NCBI GenBank assembly: GCA_964528445.1
Contig: CAZGSL010000031.1
Coordinates: 1-24,056, forward strand
Direction: 5' to 3'
DNA: 24,056 nucleotides
From: JAXHMM01 sp964528445
GTDB taxonomy: Bacteria; Bacteroidota; Rhodothermia; Balneolales; Balneolaceae
Within the stretch, counting starts at the first letter, position 1, and every line of letters starts with the position of its first letter. The translations under genes and the position numbers were made by a program. Below are positions 6,524 to 14,745 of the stretch, piece by piece. Under the pieces are notes generated by a model. The model was not told the origin of the DNA. It did no database searches and saw only the letters and a program-made list of their open reading frames with translations.

Positions 6524-9376
6524 TTACGCCTCGGCCTTCTCGCGCCGCACCTCCCGTTCGAACTCCTCTTCCAGGTAGCGACCGGTATAGCTCTGCTCCA
6601 TCCTGGCCACCTCTTCGGGGGTGCCCTCGGCGATTATTTCCCCTCCCTCGTAACCGCCCTCCGGACCCAGATCGATGATCCAGTCGGCCGCCTTGATCAG
6701 GTCCAGGTTATGCTCGATCACGATAACGGTATTGCCCTTGTCCACAAGCTGCTGGACCACCTCCACCAGCATGCGCACGTCCTGGAAATGGAGTCCCGTC
6801 GTGGGCTCATCCATGATATAAAGGGTGTCGCCGGTGCCCACTTTTGCCAGCTCCCGGGCCAGCTTGATGCGCTGCGCCTCCCCGCCGCTCAGGGTGGTGG
6901 AGGGCTGCCCCAGGCGCAGGTACCCCAGTCCCACGCTGGTGAGGGTGGAAAGGATGCGGTTGATGGCCGGCACAGAGTCGAAAAACGCATGGGCCTCCTC
7001 AATCGACATGTCCAGCACATCCGATATATTCTTTCCCTTATAGTAGATCTCGAGCGTTTCACGATTGTACCGCCGCCCGTTGCAGGTCTCACACGTCACA
7101 TAAACGTCGGGTAGGAAATTCATCTCGATTTTCCGCATGCCGTCCCCATTGCAGGCCTCGCAGCGCCCCCCCTTGACATTAAATGAGAACCTCCCCTGGT
7201 CGTATCCGCGTATCTTCGACTCAGGCAGTTCCGCGAAGAGCGAGCGAATGTGATCGAAGACCTTGGTGTAGGTGCCGGGATTTGAACGGGGCGTGCGCCC
7301 GATCGGGCTCTGATCCACCGAAATCACCTTGTCCAGGTGGTCGATTCCCTCCACGGAATCATACGGCAGCGGAACCGACTTGGAGTTGTAGAAGTGACTG
7401 CTGAGGATGGGCTCCAGCGTCTGGTTGATGAGCGAGCTTTTCCCGCTCCCGCTCACCCCGGTCACGCAGATGAACTTGCCCAGGGGGATGGCCGCATCCA
7501 CCGATTTCAGATTGTGTCCCCGCGCCCCTCGGAGTACCACGTTTTCTCCGCTGCCCTCCCGCCGCCGGTCCGGATACGGAACCTGCTCGCGGTCGGTCAG
7601 GAACTTGTGGGTCATCGACTGCGGATCCAGCTCCTCCGGCCTACCCTCCGTGACCACTTCACCGCCGTGCTCGCCGGCGCCCGGACCAAGATCCAGCACA
7701 TAGTCGGCATGCTCGATGGTCTCCCGGTCGTGTTCCACCACGATGACGCTGTTGCCGAGATCCCGCAGGGTCTCCAGGGAGCGGATCAGCTTGATGTTGT
7801 CGCGCTGGTGGAGGCCGATGCTGGGCTCGTCCAATATATAGAGTACGCCCACCAGCTGGGTCCCGATCTGCGTGGCCAGCCTGATTCGCTGGGCCTCTCC
7901 ACCGCTGAGGCTCTGCGCCTCCCTGTCCAGTGTCAGGTAATTCAAACCCACGTTCAGCAGGAAGTCCACCCTGTCGCGGACCTCCTTGAGCACCTGGCTG
8001 CCGATCTTCCGCTGGCGTTTGTCCAGCTCCAGGCTGTTTAGTGTCTTGCGCAGTGTCCGGATATCCATCTTTACCAGCTCGTCAATGGTGTAGCCGTCTA
8101 TTTCATAAGAGAGCGCTTCCCTGTTGAGGCGCCCCCCTCCGCAGGCCCCGCAGGTTACCTTGGACATAAAGGCCTTCGCCTTGTCGCGCTGCTTGCTTGA
8201 TTTACTCTCCTGGTACTGTTCCCGTATCATCTCCGCCAGCCCCTTGAAAGCATGCTTGTAGGTGACGCTGTCGTCCCGGAATTCGTAGCTGACGTCGTAT
8301 TTGCGGTCTCCCCCGCCTTCAAACAGGACCTCCAGGGCCTCTTCGGGAAAATCCTTTACCGGGGTCTCAAAATCCAGGTCAAAGGTCTCCAGGACCGCCC
8401 GGAGCTGCTTGAAGGCAAAGATGTCCCTCGGCTCCCCGAGATAGCGGATCGCCCCCTCGGCAATGGTCTGCTCCCGGTTGGGGATCACCAGGTCCGGATC
8501 CACATCGTTGGTATAGCCGAGTCCGTCGCAGCGGGGACACGCGCCGTAGGGTGAGTTGAACGAGAAGATGTTGGGGGCGGGGTCCTCGTAGGCCAGCCCG
8601 CTCTCCGGATCAAAAAGATTCTGGGAGAAGAGATGATCTTCATACTCCCCCTCCTCTTCGCCGGGCACACAGAGGATCACGTTTCCCTCGGCCATCTCCA
8701 GGGCCAGCCGTACGCTCTCCGCGATGCGTTTCTCGCTCTTGGGATTGATGACAAAGCGATCGACCACCACTTCGATATTGTGGGTCTTGTAGCGATCCAC
8801 TTTCATCTCCTCCTCCAGCTCGCGGAACTCACCGTCAACCCGAACCTGGATAAACCCCTGTTTGAGAGTCTGTTCGAAAAGCTCCCGGTAGTGCCCCTTC
8901 CGTCCGCGCACCACGGGTGCCAGGCAGTAGGCGCGGGTCCCCTCGGGCATATCCATGATGCTCTCCACCACCTGATCGGCGGTCTGCTTTTTCATCCTGT
9001 TTCCGGTCTTCCAGGAGTAGGGCACGCCGATACGCGCGTACAACAGCCGAAGAAAGTCGTATATCTCCGTAACGGTGCCCACGGTCGAGCGGGGATTGCG
9101 GTTGGTGGTCTTCTGGTCAATCGAGATCACCGGGGAGAGTCCGTCGATGAAATCCACATCCGGCCGCTCCATCATACCCAGGAACTGCCGGGCATAGGCC
9201 GAGAGGGACTCCAGGAATCTGCGCTGCCCCTCGGCGTAGATGGTGTCGAAGGCCAGAGATGACTTTCCCGATCCCGATATCCCGGTAACAACCACCAGTT
9301 CCTCCCGGGGAATATCCACATCGATGTTTTTCAGATTGTGTTCGCGGGCGCCGCGGATGACTATGTGTTCACGCAA
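6524..9376 (-). CDS. uvrA: Excinuclease ABC subunit A
   Basis: A 950-residue damage-recognition ATPase of nucleotide excision repair; it loads UvrB on DNA. It has two ABC modules: Walker A GISGSGKS at 32-39 and GVSGSGKS at 640-647, and signatures LSGGEAQR at 490-497 and 829-836. Zinc-binding cysteines are at C280/C283 with C409/C412, and at C739/C742 with C762/C765. The stretch after YARIG (115-130), which carries extra Cys/His in Escherichia coli, has none here. The start codon is TTG at 9376: the family start (REHIVIRGAREHNL) lies directly after it, and no in-frame ATG is found nearby upstream. It is divergent from the DAHP synthase gene. I see no clear SOS box in the 177 bases between them. 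Confidence 0.97.
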   Translation of the reverse strand: MREHIVIRGAREHNLKNIDVDIPREELVVVTGISGSGKSSLAFDTIYAEGQRRFLESLSAYARQFLGMMERPDVDFIDGLSPVISIDQKTTNRNPRSTVGTVTEIYDFLRLLYARIGVPYSWKTGNRMKKQTADQVVESIMDMPEGTRAYCLAPVVRGRKGHYRELFEQTLKQGFIQVRVDGEFRELEEEMKVDRYKTHNIEVVVDRFVINPKSEKRIAESVRLALEMAEGNVILCVPGEEEGEYEDHLFSQNLFDPESGLAYEDPAPNIFSFNSPYGACPRCDGLGYTNDVDPDLVIPNREQTIAEGAIRYLGEPRDIFAFKQLRAVLETFDLDFETPVKDFPEEALEVLFEGGGDRKYDVSYEFRDDSVTYKHAFKGLAEMIREQYQESKSSKQRDKAKAFMSKVTCGACGGGRLNREALSYEIDGYTIDELVKMDIRTLRKTLNSLELDKRQRKIGSQVLKEVRDRVDFLLNVGLNYLTLDREAQSLSGGEAQRIRLATQIGTQLVGVLYILDEPSIGLHQRDNIKLIRSLETLRDLGNSVIVVEHDRETIEHADYVLDLGPGAGEHGGEVVTEGRPEELDPQSMTHKFLTDREQVPYPDRRREGSGENVVLRGARGHNLKSVDAAIPLGKFICVTGVSGSGKSSLINQTLEPILSSHFYNSKSVPLPYDSVEGIDHLDKVISVDQSPIGRTPRSNPGTYTKVFDHIRSLFAELPESKIRGYDQGRFSFNVKGGRCEACNGDGMRKIEMNFLPDVYVTCETCNGRRYNRETLEIYYKGKNISDVLDMSIEEAHAFFDSVPAINRILSTLTSVGLGYLRLGQPSTTLSGGEAQRIKLARELAKVGTGDTLYIMDEPTTGLHFQDVRMLVEVVQQLVDKGNTVIVIEHNLDLIKAADWIIDLGPEGGYEGGEIIAEGTPEEVARMEQSYTGRYLEEEFEREVRREKAEA

Positions 9377-9407
9377 GGCGAAATGTTCTTTTAGAGGTTG
9401 ACCAATA

Positions 9408-9420
9408 AACTTTTAAAGTT
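9408..9420. promoter_or_regulatory. Small inverted repeat in the uvrA/DAHP synthase gap
   Basis: AACTTT-T-AAAGTT is a perfect 6-bp dyad around one central base, 31 bases upstream of the uvrA start. A second dyad, CCTCAC-N7-GTGAGG, lies at 9466-9484. Either could be a binding site. Both are short and AT- or GC-biased, so chance is a real alternative. Confidence 0.25.
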
Positions 9421-9486
9421 AAGGATTTATAGCGACTTTTGAAGGGCTAAAGCGAAGGATTTTCCCCTCACAGTGCCGGTGAGGAG

Positions 9487-9518
9487 TTGGTCCGCCCCTG
9501 TTTTTTATCGTATCTTTC
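9487..9518 (+). promoter_or_regulatory. Possible Bacteroidetes-type promoter of the DAHP synthase gene
   Basis: TTGG (9487-9490), a 20-base spacer, then TATCTTTC (9511-9518) matches the consensus TTG-N19-21-TAnnTTTG at all but the last base. Initiation would fall near 9523-9526, about 30 bases before the ATG at 9554. Confidence 0.35.
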
Positions 9519-9553
9519 CAGCTTTGCGGAAAAGTTGACCAAACGGTCTGTTC

Positions 9554-10936
9554 ATGTACAAGGAAAAAAGCGTCTCCCGAAAAATCGCCGATCCCGAAAA
9601 CTGGTCCCCGGATTCCTGGAAGGAGTACCCGGTCAGGCAGCTCCCTCCCTATCCCGACGAGGAGGAGCTGGAGCGGGTTTACCGGGAATTGAGCAATTAT
9701 CCCCCCCTGATCACCTCATGGGAGGTGGAAGCGCTCAAACAGAAACTGTCCGACGTGGCCGGCGGCAACGGATTTCTCCTGCAGGGGGGAGACTGCGCCG
9801 AGAGCTTTGCCGACTGCAGGGCGCCCAAAATCGTCAATCTGCTGAAGGTGCTGCTGCAGATGAGTTTCATTCTCATTCACGAGATGGGTACGCCCGTCGT
9901 TCGCGTGGGACGCATCGCGGGACAGTATGCCAAACCGCGCTCCAGTAAATTCGAGGAGGTGGACGGCGAAAAGATACCCAGTTATCGGGGCGACCTCATT
10001 AACCGCATCGAGCCGCGGGAATCCGCACGCACGCCGGATCCCGGGCGCCTGCTAGAAGGATACAACAAGGCCGCGCTTACGCTCAATTTTCTCCGGGGGC
10101 TATCCGACGAGGGCTTCGCCGACCTGCACCACCCGGAGTACTGGGAACTGGACTTCATGAAGCAGAACCGCTACTACAAAGAGTACGAAGCGATGGTCAA
10201 CTCCATCCAGAAGGCGGTCAGCTTTATGGAGACAATCACCCCGAACGAATTCAGCACGCTGCAGAAGATCAACGTCTACACTTCGCACGAGGGACTCAAT
10301 CTGCACTACGAATCCGCCCAAACTCAGCGCGTTCCGCGGCGCGAAGGGTGGTACAACCTGAGTGCCCACCTGGTCTGGCTCGGCAATCGAACCCGGGATC
10401 CCGACGGTGCGCACGCCGAGTACCTCCGGGGCATCCGCAATCCCATCGGGATTAAAATCGGACCGGATTATGAGATGGATGAGATCCTCCGGCTCCTGGA
10501 GTCGCTCAATCCCGTTCATGAGGCCGGGAAACTGGTGCTGATCACCCGCTTCGGCGAACAGAATGTGGGAGAGAAACTGCCGGAATTGATACGTACCATC
10601 AAGAAGGAGGGGATGCCGGTGGTGTGGAGCTGCGATCCCATGCACGGGAATACCTTCAGCACCGACTCCAATATCAAGACCCGGAATTTTGACGACATAC
10701 TGAGCGAGATACGGCAGACCTTCGCCATTCACCGGCAGGAGGGCAGCTACCTGGGCGGGGTGCACCTGGAGCTGACCGGCGACAACGTCACCGAATGCGT
10801 AGGTGGGGCCGAGGGACTCCACGAGGGAGAGCTGCACCGCAATTACGAAAGCTACTGCGATCCCCGGCTCAACTACCAGCAGAGCCTGGAGATGGCCTTT
10901 CTCATCGCCAAGGAGTGGAACCAGAGTTACCGCTGA
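9554..10936 (+). CDS. Type II 3-deoxy-D-arabino-heptulosonate 7-phosphate synthase
   Basis: A 460-residue enzyme that condenses phosphoenolpyruvate and erythrose 4-phosphate, the first step of the shikimate pathway. It is of the plant/actinobacterial type II family. Motifs in order: NGFLLQGGDCAESF (metal cysteine), VRVGRIAGQYAKPRS, TSHEGLNLHYESAQTQR, AHLVWLGNRTR, NPIGIKIGP, VWSCDPMHGNT and GGVHLELTGDNVTECVGG. Together these supply the metal ligands (Cys, His, Glu, Asp) and the arginine/lysine phosphate site. The ATG at 9554 gives the usual start with a WSPDSW segment close to the N-terminus. It is a single gene, divergent from uvrA. No other aromatic-pathway gene is nearby and no obvious terminator follows. 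Confidence 0.97.
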   Translation: MYKEKSVSRKIADPENWSPDSWKEYPVRQLPPYPDEEELERVYRELSNYPPLITSWEVEALKQKLSDVAGGNGFLLQGGDCAESFADCRAPKIVNLLKVLLQMSFILIHEMGTPVVRVGRIAGQYAKPRSSKFEEVDGEKIPSYRGDLINRIEPRESARTPDPGRLLEGYNKAALTLNFLRGLSDEGFADLHHPEYWELDFMKQNRYYKEYEAMVNSIQKAVSFMETITPNEFSTLQKINVYTSHEGLNLHYESAQTQRVPRREGWYNLSAHLVWLGNRTRDPDGAHAEYLRGIRNPIGIKIGPDYEMDEILRLLESLNPVHEAGKLVLITRFGEQNVGEKLPELIRTIKKEGMPVVWSCDPMHGNTFSTDSNIKTRNFDDILSEIRQTFAIHRQEGSYLGGVHLELTGDNVTECVGGAEGLHEGELHRNYESYCDPRLNYQQSLEMAFLIAKEWNQSYR

Positions 10937-11125
10937 TTCGCCCCTGGAAGGAAAACCCAAACTACTGGAAACTTTCCTCTTTAGCGTAAACCGGGTGTAA
11001 CTTTTTCAGTTGTCCTGTCGCTCTGACCTCCCGGAAGTGACAATTTTTAAATCTTCTCTCCAAACCCCTGCAATTTACGCAGGACGCCTTGGCTAATTGG
11101 CAGTCTCCCCTCCTTTCCGGACGCC

Positions 11126-11141
11126 TGGCACAGCGGTTGCT
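11126..11141 (+). promoter_or_regulatory. Sigma-54 promoter of hsp20
   Basis: TGGCACAGCGGTTGCT matches the RpoN consensus TGGCAC-N5-TTGCW at every position. The -24 GG (11127-11128) and -12 GC (11139-11140) are exactly 10 bases apart. Predicted start of the RNA is about 11152, giving a 61-base leader before the ATG at 11213. The four bases that follow (TCTC) are also shared with the dnaJ promoter. In the upstream part of the gap (10937-11125) I see a CCTGC-N7-GCAGG dyad at 11067-11083, but no certain activator site. Confidence 0.7.
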
Positions 11142-11155
11142 TCTCTTAATGGTGA

Positions 11156-11174
11156 AATTCGAAGACGTCGAATT
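11156..11174 (+). other. Hairpin at the 5' end of the hsp20 leader
   Basis: AATTCGA (11156-11162) pairs perfectly with TCGAATT (11168-11174) around the loop AGACG. If transcription starts near 11152, this hairpin is formed by the first bases of the mRNA and could affect its stability. It lies inside a larger dyad, GTTGCTTCT (11136-11144) with AGAAGCAAC (11192-11200), whose right arm touches the ribosome site GGAGG (11201-11205). Confidence 0.5.
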
Positions 11175-11212
11175 CGCATTAATCTGAACCAAGAAGCAAC
11201 GGAGGTATCGCT

Positions 11213-11641
11213 ATGACACTTATGAGATATAACAGGCCCGGTTCCGACCTGATGTCGAAACAGTTTTCCGATATCATGGACGAGTTCTTCAACGACGTCG
11301 TCCAGACCCGGCGCAACACCTTCTCTCCCGGAATCGATATTTCGGAGACCGATGATCAGTTCCTGATCACGGCCGAACTGCCGGGAATGGAGAAGGATGA
11401 CATCGACATCAGCCTCGAAAACGGGCGGCTGAGCATCAGCGGCGAACGGAAATTCGAAGACGAACAGAAGGGCAAAACCTATCATCGGGTGGAAACCCGC
11501 TACGGTTCCTTCAACCGCTCCTTCCAGCTTCCCGACAATGTTGATGAGGAGTCCATCTCGGCCACCTACGAGGACGGACTGCTGAACATCAGCATTGACA
11601 AGCTGGAAGACAAGGTGAAGAAACAGATTGAAATCAGCTAA
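11213..11641 (+). CDS. Small heat shock protein (Hsp20 family)
   Basis: A 142-residue ATP-independent holdase that binds unfolding proteins until DnaK/ClpB can refold them. The N-terminal arm (residues 1-40) contains a DEFFND segment. The alpha-crystallin domain (about 41-130) carries AELPGM and EDGLLNISI, and the C-terminal IxI motif (IEI in KKQIEIS) links dimers into oligomers. The start is supported by GGAGG seven bases upstream of the ATG. The gene is transcribed alone from a sigma-54-type promoter and closed by the terminator at 11689-11725. The leader contains hairpins and the motif AACCA-N2-AAG shared with dnaJ and clpB. Control by an RNA thermometer is possible but GGAGG itself is not paired in the structure I see. 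Confidence 0.97.
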   Translation: MTLMRYNRPGSDLMSKQFSDIMDEFFNDVVQTRRNTFSPGIDISETDDQFLITAELPGMEKDDIDISLENGRLSISGERKFEDEQKGKTYHRVETRYGSFNRSFQLPDNVDEESISATYEDGLLNISIDKLEDKVKKQIEIS

Positions 11642-11688
11642 AACGGCTGATTTCCCCACAGCTTGATGTCATACGTGTTATGACCACA

Positions 11689-11725
11689 ACCGGGGCGGCA
11701 GTGAAATGCCGCCCTCGGTATTTTT
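11689..11725 (+). terminator. Intrinsic terminator after hsp20
   Basis: ACCG plus GGGCGGCA (11689-11700) pairs with TGCCGCCC, a bulged T and CGGT (11707-11719) around the loop GTGAAA, followed by ATTTTT. A long GC-rich stem and T run 48 bases after the hsp20 stop separate it from htrA. Confidence 0.85.
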
Positions 11726-11771
11726 ACCCGGCATGGAGGGAATGCGCCAGACAATAAACAGCTCCCGCTAC

Positions 11772-11787
11772 CTGTTTTAGGAAACAG
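11772..11787. promoter_or_regulatory. Inverted repeat upstream of the HtrA-type protease gene
   Basis: CTGTTT-TAGG-AAACAG is a perfect 6-bp dyad 57 bases before the htrA ATG and could be an operator. No -35/-10 pair or sigma-54 element is convincing in this gap (11726-11844). Confidence 0.3.
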
Positions 11788-11844
11788 CGACAAAAGACTA
11801 CCGGAGCATTTATTATCAACCGTTATTGAAAAAGTATACACCTT

Positions 11845-13353
11845 ATGAAAAATACTAAAAAATCACATCTGCTGATCGCGATTCTTGGAGTTCTGCTGGT
11901 GGGCTACTACACGGTGGACCTGGTCGCTGACAACGAGGCCTCGGTGGTAAGCCTGCCCGACTTCCAGGCCAACACCCAGGTAGCGTCTGCCGACAGCCAG
12001 CCGGTCGGCACGCTCAGCGATTTCAACGATGCTCTCGTCAATATCGCACGCGAAACCCGGCAGGCGGTGGTTTCCATCGAAGTGACGCAGACCGTGGAGC
12101 GTCCCCAGACACCCCTCTCGCGATTTTTTGACATCCCCGAGGGAGAATATCAGCGCCGCGGCATCGGATCGGGAGTCATCGTCTCGCAGGATGGCTACAT
12201 CCTGACCAACAACCATGTGATCGAGGGAGCCAGTGCCCTGGAGGTGCGCCTGCCCGACGGTGCCGTGCATGAGGCCGAGATTATCGGCACCGATCCGAGG
12301 ACGGATATCGCGGTGGTGAAGATCGACGCCCAGAATCTCACCGCGCTAGCCTTCGGCGACAGCGACCAGGCACGGGTGGGCGAGATGGTCCTCGCCATCG
12401 GGAGTCCCCTGGACCAGAGCCTGGCCCAGTCGGTCTCCATGGGCATCATTTCCGCCAAAAACCGAGCCATCGGTATTCTCCGGAACAACCTGGGCTATGA
12501 GAACTTCATCCAGACCGACGCCGCCATCAATCCCGGAAATTCCGGGGGCGCGCTGGTCAATATGGACGGACAGCTTATCGGGGTCAACTCCGCTATCGCC
12601 TCCCGCTCGGGCGGCAACGACGGCATCGGCTTCGCCGTCCCCTCCAACCTGGCCAAGAACATCATGGAATCCCTGATCGAATCCGGCGAGGTCAGAAGAG
12701 GGTACCTGGGAATCCAGCGGGGCGGAGAAGTGGACGCCACCATGGCCGAGGCCCTGGGCCTGGACCAGGCCCAAGGCGTGATCGTGGGCAGTGTGGAGCC
12801 CGGCGGACCCGCGGACGAGGCCGGACTGCAGGAAGGCGATGTGATCGTCTCCCTGAACGGCGAGCCGGTCAGCAACTGGCTCGGTTTCCGTTCCGCCATT
12901 GGAACATCAAAACCCGGTGACACCCATACCCTCGGCATTGTTCGCAACGGGGAATCGATGGAGGTGGAGGTCACCCTCGCCGAACTCCCGGAGGAGCTGA
13001 GAGTCTCGACCTCCCCCGACCAGCAACAGCAGCAGCAGGAGAGCCTGCAGCAGCGCCTGGGCTTTGGCCTCACCAACCTGAACGGCGATATCGCCCGGCA
13101 GCTGAACCTGCCGTCCGGCACCGAAGGCGTGGTCGTCTCCGGTGTACAGGAAAACAGTCACGCCGGCCGGCAGGGTCTGCAGAAAGGAGACGTCATCACA
13201 CACATTTCCGGCACGGCGGTCGGCAGCATTGCGGAATTCGAGGAAGAGCTGGAGGCGCTCATCAACGAAGGCAACAAAGTGGCGGCACTCCGTATCCTGA
13301 GGCCGGCACAGGACGACGAGCCGATGGTCCAGTTCATCGCCCTGGAGCTGTAG
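11845..13353 (+). CDS. HtrA/DegP-family periplasmic serine protease (protease Do)
   Basis: A 502-residue envelope quality-control protease. The N-terminus has lysines and one hydrophobic segment (residues 9-27), so it is either exported or membrane-anchored. The trypsin-like domain carries the triad H124 (TNNHVIEG), D154 (DPRTDIAVVKI) and S233 (NPGNSGGALV). Two PDZ domains follow at about 285-375 and 405-495, separated by a linker with five consecutive glutamines and a second short Q run. Each PDZ has the binding loop YLGI or an equivalent. Two PDZ domains fit DegP/DegQ rather than the single-PDZ DegS. It has its own transcription unit between two strong terminators, in line with the neighbouring chaperone genes. 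I keep no gene symbol because DegP and DegQ cannot be told apart. Confidence 0.96.
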   Translation: MKNTKKSHLLIAILGVLLVGYYTVDLVADNEASVVSLPDFQANTQVASADSQPVGTLSDFNDALVNIARETRQAVVSIEVTQTVERPQTPLSRFFDIPEGEYQRRGIGSGVIVSQDGYILTNNHVIEGASALEVRLPDGAVHEAEIIGTDPRTDIAVVKIDAQNLTALAFGDSDQARVGEMVLAIGSPLDQSLAQSVSMGIISAKNRAIGILRNNLGYENFIQTDAAINPGNSGGALVNMDGQLIGVNSAIASRSGGNDGIGFAVPSNLAKNIMESLIESGEVRRGYLGIQRGGEVDATMAEALGLDQAQGVIVGSVEPGGPADEAGLQEGDVIVSLNGEPVSNWLGFRSAIGTSKPGDTHTLGIVRNGESMEVEVTLAELPEELRVSTSPDQQQQQQESLQQRLGFGLTNLNGDIARQLNLPSGTEGVVVSGVQENSHAGRQGLQKGDVITHISGTAVGSIAEFEEELEALINEGNKVAALRILRPAQDDEPMVQFIALEL

Positions 13354-13411
13354 GAACCGCCGGCGATTGACCTCTTCCGGACGTGTCCGGAGGGGGGGAT
13401 AACCCCTATTG

Positions 13412-13454
13412 GCCCTCACACTTCCCATGAAGGGAGGCGGTGAGGGCTTTTTTT
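13412..13454 (+). terminator. Intrinsic terminator after the HtrA-type protease gene
   Basis: GCCCTCAC (13412-13419) pairs with GTGAGGGC (13440-13447), with an inner CTTCCC/GGGAGG stem, followed by seven Ts (13448-13454). It ends 45 bases before the sigma-54 element of dnaJ. Confidence 0.88.
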
Positions 13455-13499
13455 ATGACAAGCTGGCGAGACATTGACAAAACGTATCCAACTGCTTTG

Positions 13500-13515
13500 T
13501 GGCACTTTATTTGCT
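13500..13515 (+). promoter_or_regulatory. Sigma-54 promoter of dnaJ-like gene, overlapping a possible sigma-70 site
   Basis: TGGCACTTTATTTGCT matches TGGCAC-N5-TTGCW exactly, with GG (13501-13502) and GC (13513-13514) 10 bases apart. RNA would start near 13526, giving a 49-base leader. A TATAAT at 13522-13527 with GTGGCA 17 bases upstream (13499-13504) also makes a fair sigma-70 promoter, so the two could be used in turn. The dnaJ leader has AACCAGGAAGG at 13547-13557. Confidence 0.65.
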
Positions 13516-13574
13516 TCTCACTATAATGCTTCGCAACATGGAGTGAAACCAGGAAGGTATCATTACGGTCTCAT

Positions 13575-14606
13575 ATGGAGTATAAGAACTATTACGACAT
13601 ACTGGGCGTGAGCAGGGACGCCTCGCAGGACGAAATTAAGAAGGCCTACCGCAAGAAGGCGGCCAAGCACCACCCGGACAAAAATCCGGACGACCCCTCG
13701 GCAGAAGAGAGGTTCAAAGAGATCGGGGAGGCCTATGAAGTTCTGAAGGATCCGGAAAAGAGAAAACTGTACGACAAAGTCGGCAAGGACTGGAAAAAGT
13801 ACCAGCGTGCGGGCGGTTCGGCCGACGATTTCAACTGGTCGCAGTACGCCCGGGGCGGACAAGGCGGCCAGGGCGGCTTCGGCGGACAGCAGTCCTATCG
13901 CGTGAATTTTGACGTCAACGATATCTTCGGCGGCAGTACCGGCCGAAGGGGCGGAGGACAGGGAGGCGGCAGCCCCTTTTCCAGTTTCTTTGAAACTCTT
14001 TTCGGCGGGGCCGGCCCCTTCGGCGGAGCGCAGCGGCAGCAGGCCCGGGGGGGAGCGCAGACCCGGAGCGGCGCCCGTGCCCGAAGCCCCGAAACCGGCA
14101 AGGATATCAACGTGGAGGTTACCATACCCCTCAAACAGGCCTACAAGGGTACCTCCCGTACCCTTCGCGTGGGCGATGAGAAGATGAAAGTAAAAATTCC
14201 ACCGGGCATTGAAGACGGACAGCGGCTGAAGCTGAAAGGCAAGGGGGCCAACAACCGGCGGGGCGGCCCCCGGGGCAACCTCTACCTGAAGGTGAATGTG
14301 GATAGGCCGGATGCGTACGACCGGAAGGGGTCCGACCTCTACTACGATCACCCGGTGGACCTGTACACTGCGGTCCTCGGCGGCTCCACCACCGTTCCCA
14401 CGATGGACGGCCGGGCCAAGCTGAACATTCCGGCCGGCACCTCCAGCGGCAAGCTCTTCCGGCTGAAGGGCATGGGCATGCCCCGCTTCCGTAGCCCGTC
14501 CGAAAAGGGAGACCTCTTTGTCCGCCTGCAGATCGAAACGCCCGACGACCTGAGCGACCGCGAGAAGAAGCTGTTTCGCGAGCTGGCCGGCATGCAGGAG
14601 GGATAA
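13575..14606 (+). CDS. DnaJ-family co-chaperone, CbpA type
   Basis: A 343-residue Hsp40 that stimulates the DnaK ATPase. The J domain (residues 5-70) has the HPD triad at 33-35. A long glycine/phenylalanine-rich linker follows (about 95-170, with many GGQGG and GGFGG units, then alanine/arginine-rich). The C-terminal substrate-binding domains (about 175-340) include VTIPLKQAYKG and the second-domain motif DLYYDHPVDLYTAVLGG. There are no cysteines, so the zinc-finger domain of true DnaJ is absent; this places it with CbpA. The AGGAAGG ribosome site is unusually far from the ATG (about 16 bases), but YYDILGVS directly after the start supports it. The gene stands alone and is followed by the inverted-repeat element at 14622. 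Confidence 0.95.
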   Translation: MEYKNYYDILGVSRDASQDEIKKAYRKKAAKHHPDKNPDDPSAEERFKEIGEAYEVLKDPEKRKLYDKVGKDWKKYQRAGGSADDFNWSQYARGGQGGQGGFGGQQSYRVNFDVNDIFGGSTGRRGGGQGGGSPFSSFFETLFGGAGPFGGAQRQQARGGAQTRSGARARSPETGKDINVEVTIPLKQAYKGTSRTLRVGDEKMKVKIPPGIEDGQRLKLKGKGANNRRGGPRGNLYLKVNVDRPDAYDRKGSDLYYDHPVDLYTAVLGGSTTVPTMDGRAKLNIPAGTSSGKLFRLKGMGMPRFRSPSEKGDLFVRLQIETPDDLSDREKKLFRELAGMQEG

Positions 14607-14621
14607 CCTTTCGCTCTGTTA

Positions 14622-14734
14622 AGCAAGGTCCATATATCTTTTCGGACTCTAAATTTTTGGCGGGTTGCCTCGGTATTAATTAACTGCATCTGTCCCAAAA
14701 ATTTCAATGTCCGAAAAGATATATGGACCTTGCT
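14622..14734. repeat. Nested inverted-repeat element 1
   Basis: A 113-bp structure that fills the convergent gap between the dnaJ-like gene and the DUF2784-like gene. Outer arms 14622-14647 and 14709-14734 are 26 bp and perfectly complementary. Inner arms 14651-14660 and 14695-14704 (AAATTTTTGG/CCAAAAATTT) are 10 bp. The loop is 34 bases. There is no T run at either end, so it is not a standard terminator. It has the same geometry as elements 2 and 3 (19436-19546 and 19556-19668) but unrelated arm sequences. Confidence 0.9.
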
Positions 14735-14745
14735 CCCGAATGCTG

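Noticed and set aside
5141..7114. Long open frame (657 codons) on the plus strand opposite secD and uvrA
   Set aside because: It runs antisense across two well-supported genes and the gap between them, has no family features, and is expected from GC-rich codon use.
9377..9553. SOS (LexA) box upstream of uvrA
   Set aside because: No recognisable LexA dyad; the AACTTT-T-AAAGTT repeat does not fit a known LexA consensus.
11038..13480. TGACAA words upstream of hsp20 (11038) and dnaJ (13456, 13475) as activator sites for sigma-54
   Set aside because: Six-base words are common, positions relative to the promoters differ (about 88, 45 and 26 bases), and orientation is inconsistent.
14618..14734. 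Integron attC site, because GTTAAGC stands at the left edge of element 1
   Set aside because: GTTRRRY would have to be at the right end with RYYYAAC at the left; the right end reads GCTCCCG, and no gene cassettes or integrase are present.
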